Part shown: positions 16,473 through 25,643 of the stretch, in pieces
Position numbering within the stretch: position 1 is the stretch's first letter
Layout of the letters: every line of letters starts with the position of its first letter
Source: Terracoccus sp. 273MFTsu3.1
GTDB lineage: Bacteria; Actinomycetota; Actinomycetes; Actinomycetales; Dermatophilaceae
Direction: 5' to 3'
Length of the DNA: 64,000 nt
Assembly (NCBI RefSeq): GCF_000383675.1
Contig: NZ_KB911821.1
Location: 744,001-808,000 of the forward strand
Notes under the pieces: model-generated
Seen by the model: only the letters and a program-made list of their open reading frames with translations
Told to the model about the DNA's origin: nothing
Databases searched by the model: none
Program-made: the position numbers and the translations under genes

Positions 16473-17906
16473 TCAGGCGTACGACCAGCGCGTCGCCAGC
16501 CACAGCGGGTCGTAGCCGGTGAGCGGCACCATCCGCCACGTCAGGTCGGCGTCGGCGCTGCGGAGACGGGCCTCGATGCGGAAGCGGTGGGGCGTCTCGA
16601 TCACGACGACCTCGGCGCGGAAGGTGTCCTCGTCGACCCAGCCGCCGCTCGAGACGACGGGCAGGGTCGCTCCCCCGGCCACCAGCTCGCCCTCGCGCCA
16701 CAGACCACGGCCCACCGGCACGCGCAGCCACTCACCCCGCCGACTGAGTCCGAGCACGACGTCGGGCCCGTCGCGGGTCACGGAGACCGCGGTGTAGTCC
16801 TTCGACAGGTCCGAGCCGTCGGACCGGTTGAACTCGGCGTACTCCGGCCCGAGAGCGTCGCCGGACATGGCGGGGATCTCGAGACCGGCGAGCCGCTCGG
16901 CCAGGGCGCGGTCGGCGTCAGCGGAACCGCTCCCGCCGATGGCCGGCACGACGTGGGCCCACAGCCCGTCGAGGGTGGACTGCATGCGCGACTGCTCCGC
17001 GGTGATCGCCACGACCGTGCCGTGCTCGGGCAGGACGATGAGGAACTGGCCGTAGGCACCGTCGCCGCGGAAGCCGTGGCGCTGCATCCAGAACGAGTAG
17101 CCGTAGCCGCGGCGCCAGTCCTCGTCGGCGCCGGGGTCCTCGCTGACCGGCCCGAAGCCGCGAGTCGCCTCGGCGACCCACGCCTCGGACAGCAGCTGCC
17201 GCCCCTCCCACCGGCCGCGGTCGAGGTAGAGCTGGGCGATGGAGGCGATGGCCTCGGTGGTCAGGTGCGACCCGGTGAACCCGAGCTCGCGCCCGAGCGG
17301 GTCGCGGTGCCAGGGGATGTCGGGCAGACCCAGGGGCGCGAGCAGCCGCGGGCGCAGCATCTCGGCCACGCCGACCCCGGCGACACGCCGCACGATGACG
17401 GCGAGCAGATAGGTCGCCACCTGGTTGTACGCGAAGACCGTTCCCGGGCGCCGGGTCGGCCGGGTCGCGAAGACGCGCGGGACCCAGTCGTCCCCGTCGC
17501 CGCCCTCGCTGCCGCCCAGCCGGTCGAAGACGTGTGCCCAGGCGTCCTCCTCGTGCCCCACGGTCATCGACAGACAGTGGGCGATCCGCACGTCCTCCCA
17601 GCCGTCGGCCACCAGGGCGCGGTCGAGCTCGGGGAAGTGGTCGAGGACGCGGTCGTCGAGCGACAGGCGGCCCTCCTGGACGAGGAAGCCGACGGCCGTG
17701 GCCGTCACCGTCTTCGAGAGGGAGTACGCGAGATGGACGCGGCTCGCGGCATACGGCCTCCACCAGCCCTCCGCGACGACGTGTCCGTGACGCACGACCA
17801 TGAGGCTGTGCAGCCCGAGGTTGTCACGCTCGGCGGCGTCGACGAACGCATGGATGCCGGCGGCGTCGACGCCCTGCGCCGACGGGGTGCTGCGGGGAAG
17901 GCTCAC
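16473..17906 (-). CDS. Serine hydrolase, beta-lactamase class C-like family
   Basis: Product of 477 residues without a signal peptide, so probably cytoplasmic. The Ser-x-x-Lys motif is SLSK. The second motif reads YNQ (FAYNQVATYLL) instead of the usual Tyr-x-Asn. The C-terminal HGFRGDGAYGQF segment corresponds to the third motif region (often HTG). About 110 extra residues form a C-terminal beta domain. Relatives include esterases, D-amino-acid peptidases and 6-aminohexanoate hydrolases, so antibiotic resistance should not be assumed. A TAGCCT box lies 7 nt before the GTG at 17906, suggesting a leaderless mRNA. Confidence 0.88.
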   Translation of the reverse strand: MSLPRSTPSAQGVDAAGIHAFVDAAERDNLGLHSLMVVRHGHVVAEGWWRPYAASRVHLAYSLSKTVTATAVGFLVQEGRLSLDDRVLDHFPELDRALVADGWEDVRIAHCLSMTVGHEEDAWAHVFDRLGGSEGGDGDDWVPRVFATRPTRRPGTVFAYNQVATYLLAVIVRRVAGVGVAEMLRPRLLAPLGLPDIPWHRDPLGRELGFTGSHLTTEAIASIAQLYLDRGRWEGRQLLSEAWVAEATRGFGPVSEDPGADEDWRRGYGYSFWMQRHGFRGDGAYGQFLIVLPEHGTVVAITAEQSRMQSTLDGLWAHVVPAIGGSGSADADRALAERLAGLEIPAMSGDALGPEYAEFNRSDGSDLSKDYTAVSVTRDGPDVVLGLSRRGEWLRVPVGRGLWREGELVAGGATLPVVSSGGWVDEDTFRAEVVVIETPHRFRIEARLRSADADLTWRMVPLTGYDPLWLATRWSYA

Positions 17907-17969
17907 GAGCGTGAGGCTACGCGTCCGCAGGCCGCGGGTGGGCCGGTGACGGCCCCGAGTCGCGCGCGG

Positions 17970-18824
17970 TCAGGCGGTGACGTCGAGGGGGGCGTATGCC
18001 GCCCCGGCAGCCGCGAGCGCAGCCTGGCCACCGTCGACGGCCGTGAGGATCCACAGGCCGTCCTCGCGGACGGCGACCGAGTGCTCCCAGTGCGCGGCCC
18101 GGGTGCCGTCGACCGTCACGACGGTCCAGTCGTCGGCGAGCACCTTGGTGTCGATGCCGCCGAGGGTGACCATCGGCTCGATGGCGCCGGTGAAGCCGTC
18201 GACGAGCTTGGGTCCCGTCTCGCGCACCGCGTAGTTCGGGATCTGGGGGTCCATGTGCATCTGGGTGCCGATGCCGTGGCCGACGTACTCGTCGATGACG
18301 CCGTAGGTGCGACCGTCGCGCTCGGCGGCGGCCTCGATGCTCGCCTCGACGGCGTCACCGACGGCATAGAGACGACCGCCGACCTGCATCGCGGCGATCC
18401 CGGCGTAGAGGCTGGCCTCGGTGGCGTCGATGAGGGCGAGGTCCTCGGGGCGACCCGCCTCGCGCCCGCCGACGACCGCGGTGAAGGCCGCGTCGCCGTT
18501 CCAGCCCTTGACCTCGGCGCCGCAGTCGACCGAGACGATGTCGCCGGCCTCGAGGACGCGCGGGCCCGGGATGCCGTGGACGACCTCGTCGTTGACGCTC
18601 GTGCACAGCGTGTGGCTGTAGCCCGGGACGAGCTGGAAGTTGGGGATGCCGCCGTTGCTGCGGATGAACTCCTCCGCGAGACGGTCCAGCTCGAGCGTCG
18701 TCAGACCCGGACGCAGCTCGCTGGCGAGCAGCTCGAGCGTGCGCCCGACGAGCAGGCCCGCCTCACGCATGAGGCGGAGCTGCTCGTCGGTGCGGCCCTG
18801 GAGCCGGTTCCGGCGTCCGAACAT
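17970..18824 (-). CDS. map: Methionine aminopeptidase, type I
   Basis: Product of 284 residues that removes the initiator Met from nascent proteins. The di-metal ligands are visible: Asp in VSVDCGAE, Asp in WNGDAAF, His in GHGIG, Glu in AIEPMVTLGG and Glu in HWEHSV. The conserved substrate His lies in DEVVHGIPG. A GTATGCC word overlaps its 3' end. It follows adk in the usual order of the secY-adk-map unit. In many actinobacteria infA is close downstream; here about 11.5 kb of accessory genes intervene. Confidence 0.96.
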   Translation of the reverse strand: MFGRRNRLQGRTDEQLRLMREAGLLVGRTLELLASELRPGLTTLELDRLAEEFIRSNGGIPNFQLVPGYSHTLCTSVNDEVVHGIPGPRVLEAGDIVSVDCGAEVKGWNGDAAFTAVVGGREAGRPEDLALIDATEASLYAGIAAMQVGGRLYAVGDAVEASIEAAAERDGRTYGVIDEYVGHGIGTQMHMDPQIPNYAVRETGPKLVDGFTGAIEPMVTLGGIDTKVLADDWTVVTVDGTRAAHWEHSVAVREDGLWILTAVDGGQAALAAAGAAYAPLDVTA

Positions 18825-18887
18825 CGGTGGTCCTTCTCGGTGACGACACCAGGACGACGCCCTGACGGCGACGTCGCTGCGGTGTGC

Positions 18888-19457
18888 TCAGGCGTGCTGC
18901 GGCAGGGCCGCGATGACACGGTCGGTGACGTCGTCGACAGCACCCATGCCGTCGACCTTGACGAGCAGTCCGGCGACCTCGTAGTGCTCCGCGAGGGGCG
19001 CGGTCTCCTTGCGGTAGATCGCCTGGCGCTCGCGGATGACGTCCTCGGTGTCGTCGGCGCGACCCTCGGTCTCGGCGCGCTTGAGCAGACGCTCGACGAT
19101 GGCGTCCTCGTCGACCTCGAGCTCGAGGACCGCGTCGAGCGCGTGGCCGTGCCGCGCCAGCATCTCGTCGAGCGCGTCGACCTGGCCCGCGGTGCGCGGG
19201 TAGCCGTCGAGGAGGAAGCCGTGGGTGGCGTCGTCCCAGGTGAGCCGGTCCTCGACGATCTCGTTGGTGATGTCGTCGGAGACGTAGCCACCCGACGTGA
19301 TGATCTCGTGGACCTTGACGCCGAGCGGGGTCTGGTCCTTGATGTTGGCGCGGAAGATGTCGCCGGTCGAGATGGCCGGGATGCCCAGGCGCTCGGCGAT
19401 CCGGGCGGCCTGCGTGCCCTTACCGGCGCCGGGCGGGCCGAGGATGATCAGTCGCAT
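18888..19457 (-). CDS. adk: Adenylate kinase
   Basis: Product of 189 residues, the short-lid form. It interconverts ATP + AMP and 2 ADP. P-loop GPPGAGKGTQ begins at residue 8. The AMP-binding STGDIFRA, GFLLDGYPRT and the lid/DDTEDVIRER segment are intact, and no zinc-finger lid is present. The secY stop and adk start overlap as TAATG, so the genes are translationally coupled. Confidence 0.97.
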   Translation of the reverse strand: MRLIILGPPGAGKGTQAARIAERLGIPAISTGDIFRANIKDQTPLGVKVHEIITSGGYVSDDITNEIVEDRLTWDDATHGFLLDGYPRTAGQVDALDEMLARHGHALDAVLELEVDEDAIVERLLKRAETEGRADDTEDVIRERQAIYRKETAPLAEHYEVAGLLVKVDGMGAVDDVTDRVIAALPQHA

Positions 19458-20779
19458 TAACGGAGGAACCCTTCGTAGTGACGCTGCTGCAGCTGCGCCT
19501 CGATCTGCTTCACCGTCTCCAGGCCCACACCGACGACGATGAGGATCGACGTGCCACCGAACGGGAAGTTCTGGTTGGCGCCGACGAGGACGAGGGCCAC
19601 GAGCGGGATGAGCGAGACGATGGCGAGGTAGATGGCACCCGGCACGGTGATTCGGGTCAGGACGTAGTTGAGGTACTCGGCCGTGGGTCGCCCGGCCCGG
19701 ATACCCGGGATGAAGCCGCCGTACTTCTTCATGTTGTCCGCGACCTCGGTCGGGTTGAACGTGATGGACACGTAGAAGAACGTGAAGAAGAGGATGAGCG
19801 CGACGTAGGTCGCCATGTAGAAGGGGTGGTCGCCCTTGACGAGGTTCTCCTGGACCCACGAGACCCAGCCCGGGTTGTTGCCGTCGGCGCGGGTGTTGAA
19901 CTGCGCGATGAGGCCCGGGAGGGCGAGCAGGGAGCTGGCGAAGATGACCGGGATGACGCCCGCCATGTTGACCTTGAGCGGGATGTACGTGGACGTGCCG
20001 CCGTACATCCGGCGTCCGACCATCCGCTTGGCGTACTGCACCGGGATGCGGCGCTGGGACTGCTCGACGAAGACCACCGCGGCGATGACGAAGACACCGA
20101 GGATGAGGATGCCGAGGAAGGTGCCCCAGCCCTTGTTCTCCTTGATGGCCCAGAGCGAGGCGGGGAAGCCGGCGGCGATCGAGGTGAAGATCATCAGGGA
20201 CATGCCGTTGCCGACGCCCTTGTCGGTGATGAGCTCGCCGAACCACATGATGAGGCCGGTGCCGGCCGTCATCGTCAGGACCATGATGAGAATCGTGACC
20301 ATCGACTGGTCGGTCATGATCGTGTCGCAGGAGCCGCCGAAGAGGCTGGACGGGTTGCGCGCGAAGGTGACGAGGGTCGCCGACTGGAGGATCGCGAGAC
20401 CGATCGTCAGGTATCGGGTGTACTGCGTCAGCTTGCTCTGCCCCGACTGGCCCTCTTCCTTGAGCGCCTCGAAGCGCGGGATGACGACCGTGAGCAGCTG
20501 GATGATGATGCTGGCCGTGATGTACGGCATGATCCCGAGCGCGAACACCGACAGCTGCAGCAGCGCACCGCCGCTGAAGAGGTTGGCCAGGTTCAGGAAG
20601 CCGCTCTGGTCGCCGCTCTGACCCTTGCTGGCCTCCAGGCAGTTCTGCACGAGGCTGTAGCTGATGCCCGGCGTCGGCACGTGCGATCCGAGCCGGAACA
20701 GCACGATGATGCCGAGCGTGAAGAGCAGCTTCTTGCGCAGGTCCGGGGTACGGAACGCGCGGGCGAAGGCGGCGAGCAC
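19457..20779 (-). CDS. secY: Protein translocase subunit SecY
   Basis: Product of 440 residues with ten membrane helices, the channel of the Sec translocon. Family motifs: the N-terminal FRTPDLRKKLLFTLG, the plug-region segment LANLFSGGALLQLSVFALG, the cytoplasmic loop QRRIPVQYAKRMVGRR and the C-terminal QIEAQLQQRHYEGFL. It follows rplO after a 179-bp gap rich in inverted repeats, unusual for this compact operon, which may carry an attenuator or internal promoter. Confidence 0.97.
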   Translation of the reverse strand: MLAAFARAFRTPDLRKKLLFTLGIIVLFRLGSHVPTPGISYSLVQNCLEASKGQSGDQSGFLNLANLFSGGALLQLSVFALGIMPYITASIIIQLLTVVIPRFEALKEEGQSGQSKLTQYTRYLTIGLAILQSATLVTFARNPSSLFGGSCDTIMTDQSMVTILIMVLTMTAGTGLIMWFGELITDKGVGNGMSLMIFTSIAAGFPASLWAIKENKGWGTFLGILILGVFVIAAVVFVEQSQRRIPVQYAKRMVGRRMYGGTSTYIPLKVNMAGVIPVIFASSLLALPGLIAQFNTRADGNNPGWVSWVQENLVKGDHPFYMATYVALILFFTFFYVSITFNPTEVADNMKKYGGFIPGIRAGRPTAEYLNYVLTRITVPGAIYLAIVSLIPLVALVLVGANQNFPFGGTSILIVVGVGLETVKQIEAQLQQRHYEGFLR

Positions 20780-20854
20780 TGGGTCCTCCTGGGGGGCCGC
20801 GCGGTGGCGCGGCGTAAGTCATGCAATCCGTGGAAGGTTAACGCAAAGGCGCAA

Positions 20855-20938
20855 CGCCCCGGGCTCCCCACCGCGGTGGCCGACGTCACGTCGGCTCGCG
20901 GGTCGGGCGCCCGGGGCGCTGCTCACACGAGATGTGTG
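20855..20938. promoter_or_regulatory. Structured rplO/secY intercistronic region
   Basis: Several inverted repeats are nested here. CGCCCCGGGC at 20855-20864 pairs with 20909-20918. Between them are a 12-bp palindrome CCACCGCGGTGG (20868-20879) and CGACGT-C-ACGTCG (20881-20893). CACAC-GAGAT-GTGTG (20924-20938) follows the rplO stop. On the mRNA strand the outer stem is followed by a T-rich stretch, so partial termination is possible. No promoter was assigned. Confidence 0.5.
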
Positions 20939-20958
20939 GTGGTCACTCGAGCCTGGTC

Positions 20959-21435
20959 TCAGCCGGCGAGGGCCGTGACCGTGCCGCCGGCGGCCTCGAT
21001 CTTCTCCTTGGCGGACGCCGAGAACTTGTGTGCCTCGACCTCGACCTTGACGGAGATCTCGCCCGTGCCGAGCACCTTCACCGGGAAGCCGTCACGGACG
21101 GCACCCTTGGCGACGAGGTCGGCGACGGACACCTGACCACCCTCCGGGAAGAGCAGCTGCAGGCGGTCCAGGTTAACGACCTGGTACTCCGTGCGGAACG
21201 GGTTCTTGAATCCGCGGAGCTTCGGGAGGCGCATGTGCATCGGCATCGAGCCGCCCTCGAAACGCTCCGGGACCTGGTAACGGGCCTTCGTGCCCTTGGT
21301 ACCACGACCGGCGGTCTTGCCCTTGGAGCCCTCACCACGACCGACGCGGGTCTTGGCGGTCTTGGCTCCGGGGGCCGGACGCAGGTGGTGGACCTTGAGG
21401 GCGGACTCGCCCGACTTCTTGGCGTTGTCGGCCAT
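20959..21435 (-). CDS. rplO: 50S ribosomal protein L15 (uL15)
   Basis: Product of 158 residues. uL15 binds 23S domain II and helps late 50S assembly. The glycine/arginine-rich N-terminal extension ([21 protein letters not shown]) and the folded domain ([17 protein letters not shown]) are typical. The C-terminus [16 protein letters not shown] is the standard L15/L18e end. It follows rpmD with a 2-bp gap. Confidence 0.96.
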   Translation of the reverse strand: MADNAKKSGESALKVHHLRPAPGAKTAKTRVGRGEGSKGKTAGRGTKGTKARYQVPERFEGGSMPMHMRLPKLRGFKNPFRTEYQVVNLDRLQLLFPEGGQVSVADLVAKGAVRDGFPVKVLGTGEISVKVEVEAHKFSASAKEKIEAAGGTVTALAG

Positions 21436-21437
21436 GG

Positions 21438-21620
21438 TCAGTCAACCTCCTCGACGGACACGAGGTGCGTGACCGTCTTGACCATCCCGCGGATCTCGGG
21501 ACGGTCCTCCTTGACGACGACGTCGCCAATGCGCTTCAGACCGAGGCTGCGCAGCGTGTCACGCTGGTTCTGCTTGCCACCGATCTCGGAACGGGTCTGG
21601 GTCACCTTGAGACGAGCCAT
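21438..21620 (-). CDS. rpmD: 50S ribosomal protein L30 (uL30)
   Basis: A 60-residue protein beginning [20 protein letters not shown] and containing [13 protein letters not shown]. The length equals the bacterial family norm. It starts 1 nt inside the rpsE stop (TGATG-like junction at 21620), so the genes are coupled. Confidence 0.96.
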   Translation of the reverse strand: MARLKVTQTRSEIGGKQNQRDTLRSLGLKRIGDVVVKEDRPEIRGMVKTVTHLVSVEEVD

Positions 21621-22276
21621 CACGCACCAGCCTTCGCAGCCTGGGCCTCGGCCATACCGGCGGCACGGGCCTTGAGCATGGCCGCCGGAGCGACCTCCTC
21701 GAGGGTCTTGCCACGACGGGCAGCGACCGACTCGGGGCGCTCGAGCTCGCGCAGGGCCTGGGCCGTGGCGTGCACGATGTTGATGGCGTTGTCGGAGCCC
21801 AGCGACTTGCTGAGGACGTCGTGGACGCCGGCGCACTCGAGCACCGCACGCACCGGGCCACCGGCGATGACACCGGTACCGGGGGCGGCGGGGCGGAGCA
21901 TGACGACACCTGCGGCGGCCTCACCCTGGACGGGGTGCGGGATGGTGCCCTGGATGCGCGGGACCTTGAAGAAGTTCTTCTTGGCCTCCTCGACACCCTT
22001 GGCGATGGCCGCGGGAACTTCCTTGGCCTTGCCGTAGCCGACACCCACCGTGCCGTCACCGTCACCGACGACGACGAGGGCGGTGAAGCTGAAGCGACGA
22101 CCACCCTTGACGACCTTGGCGACACGGTTGATGGTCACGACGCGCTCGACGTACTGGTTCTTGTCGTCACGGCTGTCGCGGTTGTCGCGGCCGCCGCGGT
22201 TGTCACGGCGGTCTCCGCGCTCGGTGCGCTCGCCGCCACCGGCGGGGCCGGTGCCTCGACGCTGCTGTCCGGGCAT
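21620..22276 (-). CDS. rpsE: 30S ribosomal protein S5 (uS5) with RGD/RNR-rich N-terminus
   Basis: Product of 218 residues; the conserved core starts at about residue 41 ([20 protein letters not shown]). The core includes [13 protein letters not shown] and [15 protein letters not shown]; uS5 is at the mRNA entry channel and affects decoding fidelity. The first 40 residues are a Gly/Arg/Asp-rich extension ([20 protein letters not shown]), longer than in E. coli but found in varied form in actinobacteria. The C-terminal tail is Ala-rich. Confidence 0.96.
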   Translation of the reverse strand: MPGQQRRGTGPAGGGERTERGDRRDNRGGRDNRDSRDDKNQYVERVVTINRVAKVVKGGRRFSFTALVVVGDGDGTVGVGYGKAKEVPAAIAKGVEEAKKNFFKVPRIQGTIPHPVQGEAAAGVVMLRPAAPGTGVIAGGPVRAVLECAGVHDVLSKSLGSDNAINIVHATAQALRELERPESVAARRGKTLEEVAPAAMLKARAAGMAEAQAAKAGA

Positions 22277-22316
22277 CAGATGTTCCTCATCTCAACAATT
22301 GCGTTCACGAAGTTGC

Positions 22317-22691
22317 TCACAGGGTCAGACCGCCTTCGCGGGCGCCCTCGGCGATCGCCGCGACACGGCCGTGGTACTTGTTGCCACCACGGTCGAACAC
22401 GACGGCCTCGACACCGGCGTCCTTGGCACGGGCGGCCACGAGCTCGCCGACCTTCTTGGCCTTGGCGGTCTTGTCACCGTCGAAGGAGCGCAGGTCGGCC
22501 TCCATCGTCGAGGCCGAGGCCACGGTCTTGCCGACGGTGTCGTCGACGACCTGGACGAAGAGGTGACGGCTCGAGCGCGACACGACGAGGCGGGGACGGG
22601 CCGCGGTGCCGGCAATCTTCTTGCGACCGCGAACCTGGCGACGGATGCGGGCGGCAGCCTTGGACTTACCGCGCTTGATGATCATTGCCAT
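22317..22691 (-). CDS. rplR: 50S ribosomal protein L18 (uL18)
   Basis: Product of 124 residues. uL18 brings 5S rRNA into the 50S central protuberance. The basic N-terminus ([16 protein letters not shown]), [20 protein letters not shown] and the C-terminal [24 protein letters not shown] are diagnostic. It lies 3 bp after rplF. Confidence 0.96.
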   Translation of the reverse strand: MAMIIKRGKSKAAARIRRQVRGRKKIAGTAARPRLVVSRSSRHLFVQVVDDTVGKTVASASTMEADLRSFDGDKTAKAKKVGELVAARAKDAGVEAVVFDRGGNKYHGRVAAIAEGAREGGLTL

Positions 22692-22694
22692 GGC

Positions 22695-23231
22695 TTACTT
22701 ACCGGCCTTTCCAACCTTGCGACGGATCTGCTCGCCCGCGTAGCGAACGCCCTTGCCCTTGTACGGGTCGGGCTTGCGCAGCTTGCGGATGTTCGCCGCG
22801 ACCTCACCGACGAGCTGCTTGTCGATGCCCTGCACCGAGAAGCGGGTCGGGTTCTCGACGGCGAAGCTGATGCCGGCGGGAGCCTGGATGAGGATCGGGT
22901 GCGAGTATCCGAGCGAGAACTCGAGGTCCGAGCCCTTCGCGGCGACACGGTAACCCGTGCCGTGGATCTCCATCTTCTTCTCGTAGCCCTCGGTGACACC
23001 GAGGACCATGTTGTTGATGAGCGACCGGGTCAGGCCGTGGCGCGAGCGCGAGTCGCGCTCGTCGTTGGGGCGCTTGACCTCGAGGTTGCCCTCGCCCAGC
23101 TCGACCGTGATCGGCTGCACGACAGTCAGGGAGAGCTCACCCTTGGGGCCCTTGACGATGACGTCCTGGCCCTCGACCTTGACGTCCACACCCGAGGGGA
23201 TGGAGACCGGAAGTCGTCCGATTCGCGACAT
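22695..23231 (-). CDS. rplF: 50S ribosomal protein L6 (uL6)
   Basis: Product of 178 residues with two duplicated L6 domains. It lies near the factor-binding site of the 50S. N-terminus [15 protein letters not shown], then [19 protein letters not shown], and the second-domain signature [14 protein letters not shown]. It is 12 bp after rpsH in the spc operon. Confidence 0.97.
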   Translation of the reverse strand: MSRIGRLPVSIPSGVDVKVEGQDVIVKGPKGELSLTVVQPITVELGEGNLEVKRPNDERDSRSRHGLTRSLINNMVLGVTEGYEKKMEIHGTGYRVAAKGSDLEFSLGYSHPILIQAPAGISFAVENPTRFSVQGIDKQLVGEVAANIRKLRKPDPYKGKGVRYAGEQIRRKVGKAGK

Positions 23232-23243
23232 GTCAGTGTCTCC

Positions 23244-23642
23244 TTACCAGACGTAGGCGAGGACTTCCCCACCCACGCCCTTCTCGTGTGCCTGGCGGTC
23301 GGTCAGCAGACCGTTCGACGTCGACAGGATCGCGACGCCGAGGCCACCGAGAACCTTGGGCAGGTTCGTCGACTTGGCGTAGACGCGCAGACCGGGCTTG
23401 CTCACGCGACGCACGCCGGCGATGGAGCGCTCGCGGTTCGGGCCGTACTTGAGGTCGATGGTCAGCGTCTGGCCGACCTCGGCCTCCTCGATCTTCCACG
23501 AGGCGATGTAGCCCTCGCTCTGGAGGATCTCGGCGATGTTCTTCTTCAGCTTCGAGTACGGCATGGAGACGACGTCGTGGTGCGCCGAGTTGGCGTTCCG
23601 GACGCGGGTCAGCATGTCCGCAATCGGGTCAGTCATGGTCAT
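23244..23642 (-). CDS. rpsH: 30S ribosomal protein S8 (uS8)
   Basis: Product of 132 residues. uS8 binds helix 21 of 16S rRNA and, in E. coli, represses the spc operon by binding its mRNA. N-terminus [19 protein letters not shown]-terminus [19 protein letters not shown] and GGEVLAYVW are typical. It is preceded by a 133-bp untranslated gap after rpsN, the longest inside this part of the operon, with a stable hairpin. Confidence 0.97.
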   Translation of the reverse strand: MTMTDPIADMLTRVRNANSAHHDVVSMPYSKLKKNIAEILQSEGYIASWKIEEAEVGQTLTIDLKYGPNRERSIAGVRRVSKPGLRVYAKSTNLPKVLGGLGVAILSTSNGLLTDRQAHEKGVGGEVLAYVW

Positions 23643-23694
23643 GTGGGCTCTCCGCCCTTCCTCACCGGGGTTTCGACCGGGGCTATCTGCCCGG

Positions 23695-23711
23695 CGACGG
23701 CTGGGCCGTCG
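23695..23711. promoter_or_regulatory. Hairpin in the rpsN/rpsH spacer
   Basis: CGACGGC-TGG-GCCGTCG forms a 7-bp stem with a 3-nt loop in the 133-bp gap before rpsH. The gap also has a second repeat, ACCGGGG-TTTCG-ACCGGGG. The position recalls S8-regulated mRNA sites but the structure has not been compared with the helix 21 target. Confidence 0.45.
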
Positions 23712-23775
23712 TGTGGCCGACCTACGGTGTCAGAGGTGTGTTGGTCTTGGGGTTGCTCTGGGCTCGGGGAGCCGA

Positions 23776-23961
23776 TTACCAGGAGCTCTTGGTCACGCCC
23801 GGCAGCTCGCCCGCGTGAGCCATCTCGCGAAGGCAGATGCGGCAGAGGCCGAACTTGCGGTACACCGAGTGCGGGCGACCGCACTTCTGGCAACGGGTGT
23901 ACGCGCGGACCTTGAACTTCGGCTTCCGGTTCGCCTTGTTAACGAGCGCGGTCTTGGCCAT
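23776..23961 (-). CDS. rpsN: 30S ribosomal protein S14 type Z (uS14), zinc-binding
   Basis: Short zinc-binding S14 of 61 residues. The ligands are in RCQKCGRPH and [13 protein letters not shown] (Cys-x2-Cys twice). uS14 completes the 30S head. The long zinc-free form, when present, is usually encoded with rpmB/rpmG elsewhere. It starts 1 nt before the rplE stop region, so it is tightly packed with rplE. Confidence 0.97.
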   Translation of the reverse strand: MAKTALVNKANRKPKFKVRAYTRCQKCGRPHSVYRKFGLCRICLREMAHAGELPGVTKSSW

Positions 23962-23962
23962 G

Positions 23963-24523
23963 TCAGTTCTCCTTGAAGGGGAAGCCGAGCTGCTTGAGCA
24001 GCGCGCGACCCTCGTCATCGTTGGTCGCCGTGGTGACCACGGTGATGTCCATGCCTCGCACGCGGTCGATCCGGTCCTGGTCGATCTCGTGGAACATCGA
24101 CTGCTCGGTCAGGCCGAACGTGTAGTTGCCGTTGCCGTCGAACTGCTTCGGCGAGAGGCCGCGGAAGTCACGGATGCGCGGGAGGGCGATCGTCACGAGA
24201 CGGTCGAGGAACTCCCACATGCGGTCACCGCGAAGCGTCGTGTGGGCGCCGATGGGCATGCCCTCACGCAGCTTGAACTGGGCGATCGACTTGCGAGCCT
24301 TCGTCACGATCGGCTTCTGACCGGTGATGGCGGTGAGGTCACGGACGGCACCCTCGATGAGCTTGCTGTCCTTGGCCGCGTCGCCGACACCCATGTTGAC
24401 GACGACCTTGACGACGCCGGGAACCTGCATGACGTTGGCGTAGCCGAACTGCTCGAGCATCGAGCTCTTGATCTCGTCCTGGTAGCGCTGCTGAAGGCGC
24501 GGCTTGGTGCTGGTGTCAGTCAT
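23963..24523 (-). CDS. rplE: 50S ribosomal protein L5 (uL5)
   Basis: Product of 186 residues. uL5 binds 5S rRNA and forms bridge B1b. Motifs: [40 protein letters not shown] (shown in part) and [14 protein letters not shown]. The C-terminal [13 protein letters not shown] is typical of actinobacteria. It follows rplX in canonical order. Confidence 0.97.
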   Translation of the reverse strand: MTDTSTKPRLQQRYQDEIKSSMLEQFGYANVMQVPGVVKVVVNMGVGDAAKDSKLIEGAVRDLTAITGQKPIVTKARKSIAQFKLREGMPIGAHTTLRGDRMWEFLDRLVTIALPRIRDFRGLSPKQFDGNGNYTFGLTEQSMFHEIDQDRIDRVRGMDITVVTTATNDDEGRALLKQLGFPFKEN

Positions 24524-24525
24524 TC

Positions 24526-24906
24526 TCAGAGGTCCTTGTCCGACTTGACCGCGACACGGACGCGGGACGCCTTCTGACGGCCATTGCGCTCGACGGTCTC
24601 GACACGCGTCTTGACGCGGGTCGGCTTCTTCGACTCGGGGTCGACGATCGCCACGTTGCTCACGTGGATCGCGGCCTCGGTGTGCGTCAGGCCACCGGTG
24701 CGCGTGCCACGGGCGGTCGCGCCGGCCTTGACGTGCTTGGTGACGCGGTTGATGCCCTCGACCAGCACACGCTGGGTCTCGGGGTAGACAGCGATGACCT
24801 TGCCCTGCTTGCCCCGGTCGCCGCCGTTCTTCTGGCTGCGGCCGGAGATGACCTGGACGAGGTCACCCTTCTTGATCTTCATCTTGGTGATGGTGGTCTT
24901 CGCCAT
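24526..24906 (-). CDS. rplX: 50S ribosomal protein L24 (uL24)
   Basis: Product of 126 residues from ATG at 24906. A GTG at 24912 in the same frame overlaps the rplN stop, but a GGAGG site spaced 10 nt from the ATG favours the later start. The KOW motif reads [21 protein letters not shown]. uL24 starts 50S assembly and lies at the tunnel exit. A basic C-terminal tail of about 20 residues extends beyond the E. coli protein. Confidence 0.95.
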   Translation of the reverse strand: MAKTTITKMKIKKGDLVQVISGRSQKNGGDRGKQGKVIAVYPETQRVLVEGINRVTKHVKAGATARGTRTGGLTHTEAAIHVSNVAIVDPESKKPTRVKTRVETVERNGRQKASRVRVAVKSDKDL

Positions 24907-24908
24907 GT

Positions 24909-25277
24909 TCACAGCACCTCCGGCGCGAGCGAGATGATCTTCATGAACTTCTTCTCGCGCAGCTCGCGGCCCACCGGGCCGAAGATGCGGGTACCACGAG
25001 GGTCACCGTCGGCCTTGAGGATCACCGCAGCGTTCTCGTCGAACTTGATGTAGGAACCGTCGGCGCGGCGACGCTCCTTGACGGTGCGGACGATGACGGC
25101 CTTGACGACGTCACCCTTCTTCACGTTGCCGCCAGGGATCGCGTCCTTGACGGTGGCGACGATGGTGTCGCCGATGCCGGCGTAGCGACGGCCCGAGCCG
25201 CCGAGAACACGGATGCAAAGGATTTCCTTGGCACCGGTGTTGTCGGCGACGCGCAGCCGCGACTCCTGCTGAATCAC
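24909..25277 (-). CDS. rplN: 50S ribosomal protein L14 (uL14)
   Basis: Product of 122 residues, the invariant family length. uL14 forms intersubunit bridges with 16S helix 14 and is the docking site of the silencing factor RsfS. N-terminus [19 protein letters not shown] and the central [15 protein letters not shown] are diagnostic. It opens the spc-type gene group, 75 bp after rpsQ. Confidence 0.97.
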   Translation of the reverse strand: MIQQESRLRVADNTGAKEILCIRVLGGSGRRYAGIGDTIVATVKDAIPGGNVKKGDVVKAVIVRTVKERRRADGSYIKFDENAAVILKADGDPRGTRIFGPVGRELREKKFMKIISLAPEVL

Positions 25278-25352
25278 TGTCTAACTCCTGTCGTCGTGCT
25301 GGTTCTCACCGGTTGCCCGGATGAGCCTTGCCGAACGGAAATGGGGGGTGGC

Positions 25353-25643
25353 TTACTTGGCCTTCTCGAGGATCTCGACAATGCGCCAGTGCTTCGTCGC
25401 GGAGAGCGGACGCGTCTCCATGATGAGCACGCGGTCGCCCACGCCGGCCTCGTTCTGCTCGTCGTGCGCCTTGACCTTGCTGGTGCGGCGGATGACCTTG
25501 CTGTAGAGCGCGTGCTTGACGCGGTCCTCGACCTCGACGACGACGGTCTTGTCCATCTTGTCGCTCACCACGTAGCCCTGACGGGTCTTGCGGTAGTTGC
25601 GCTCACTCGCCTGGTCGCTCACGACCTTCTCCTGCTCGCTCAT
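25353..25643 (-). CDS. rpsQ: 30S ribosomal protein S17 (uS17)
   Basis: Product of 96 residues. An OB fold with [20 protein letters not shown] and [20 protein letters not shown]. uS17 binds 16S helices 7 and 11. The first 14 residues are a short acidic extension. Its start overlaps the rpmC stop by ATGA. Confidence 0.97.
   Translation of the reverse strand: MSEQEKVVSDQASERNYRKTRQGYVVSDKMDKTVVVEVEDRVKHALYSKVIRRTSKVKAHDEQNEAGVGDRVLIMETRPLSATKHWRIVEILEKAK

Noticed and set aside
16473-17906. Beta-lactam resistance gene
   Set aside because: Class C-like fold only, no signal peptide, atypical second motif; more likely an esterase or peptidase.
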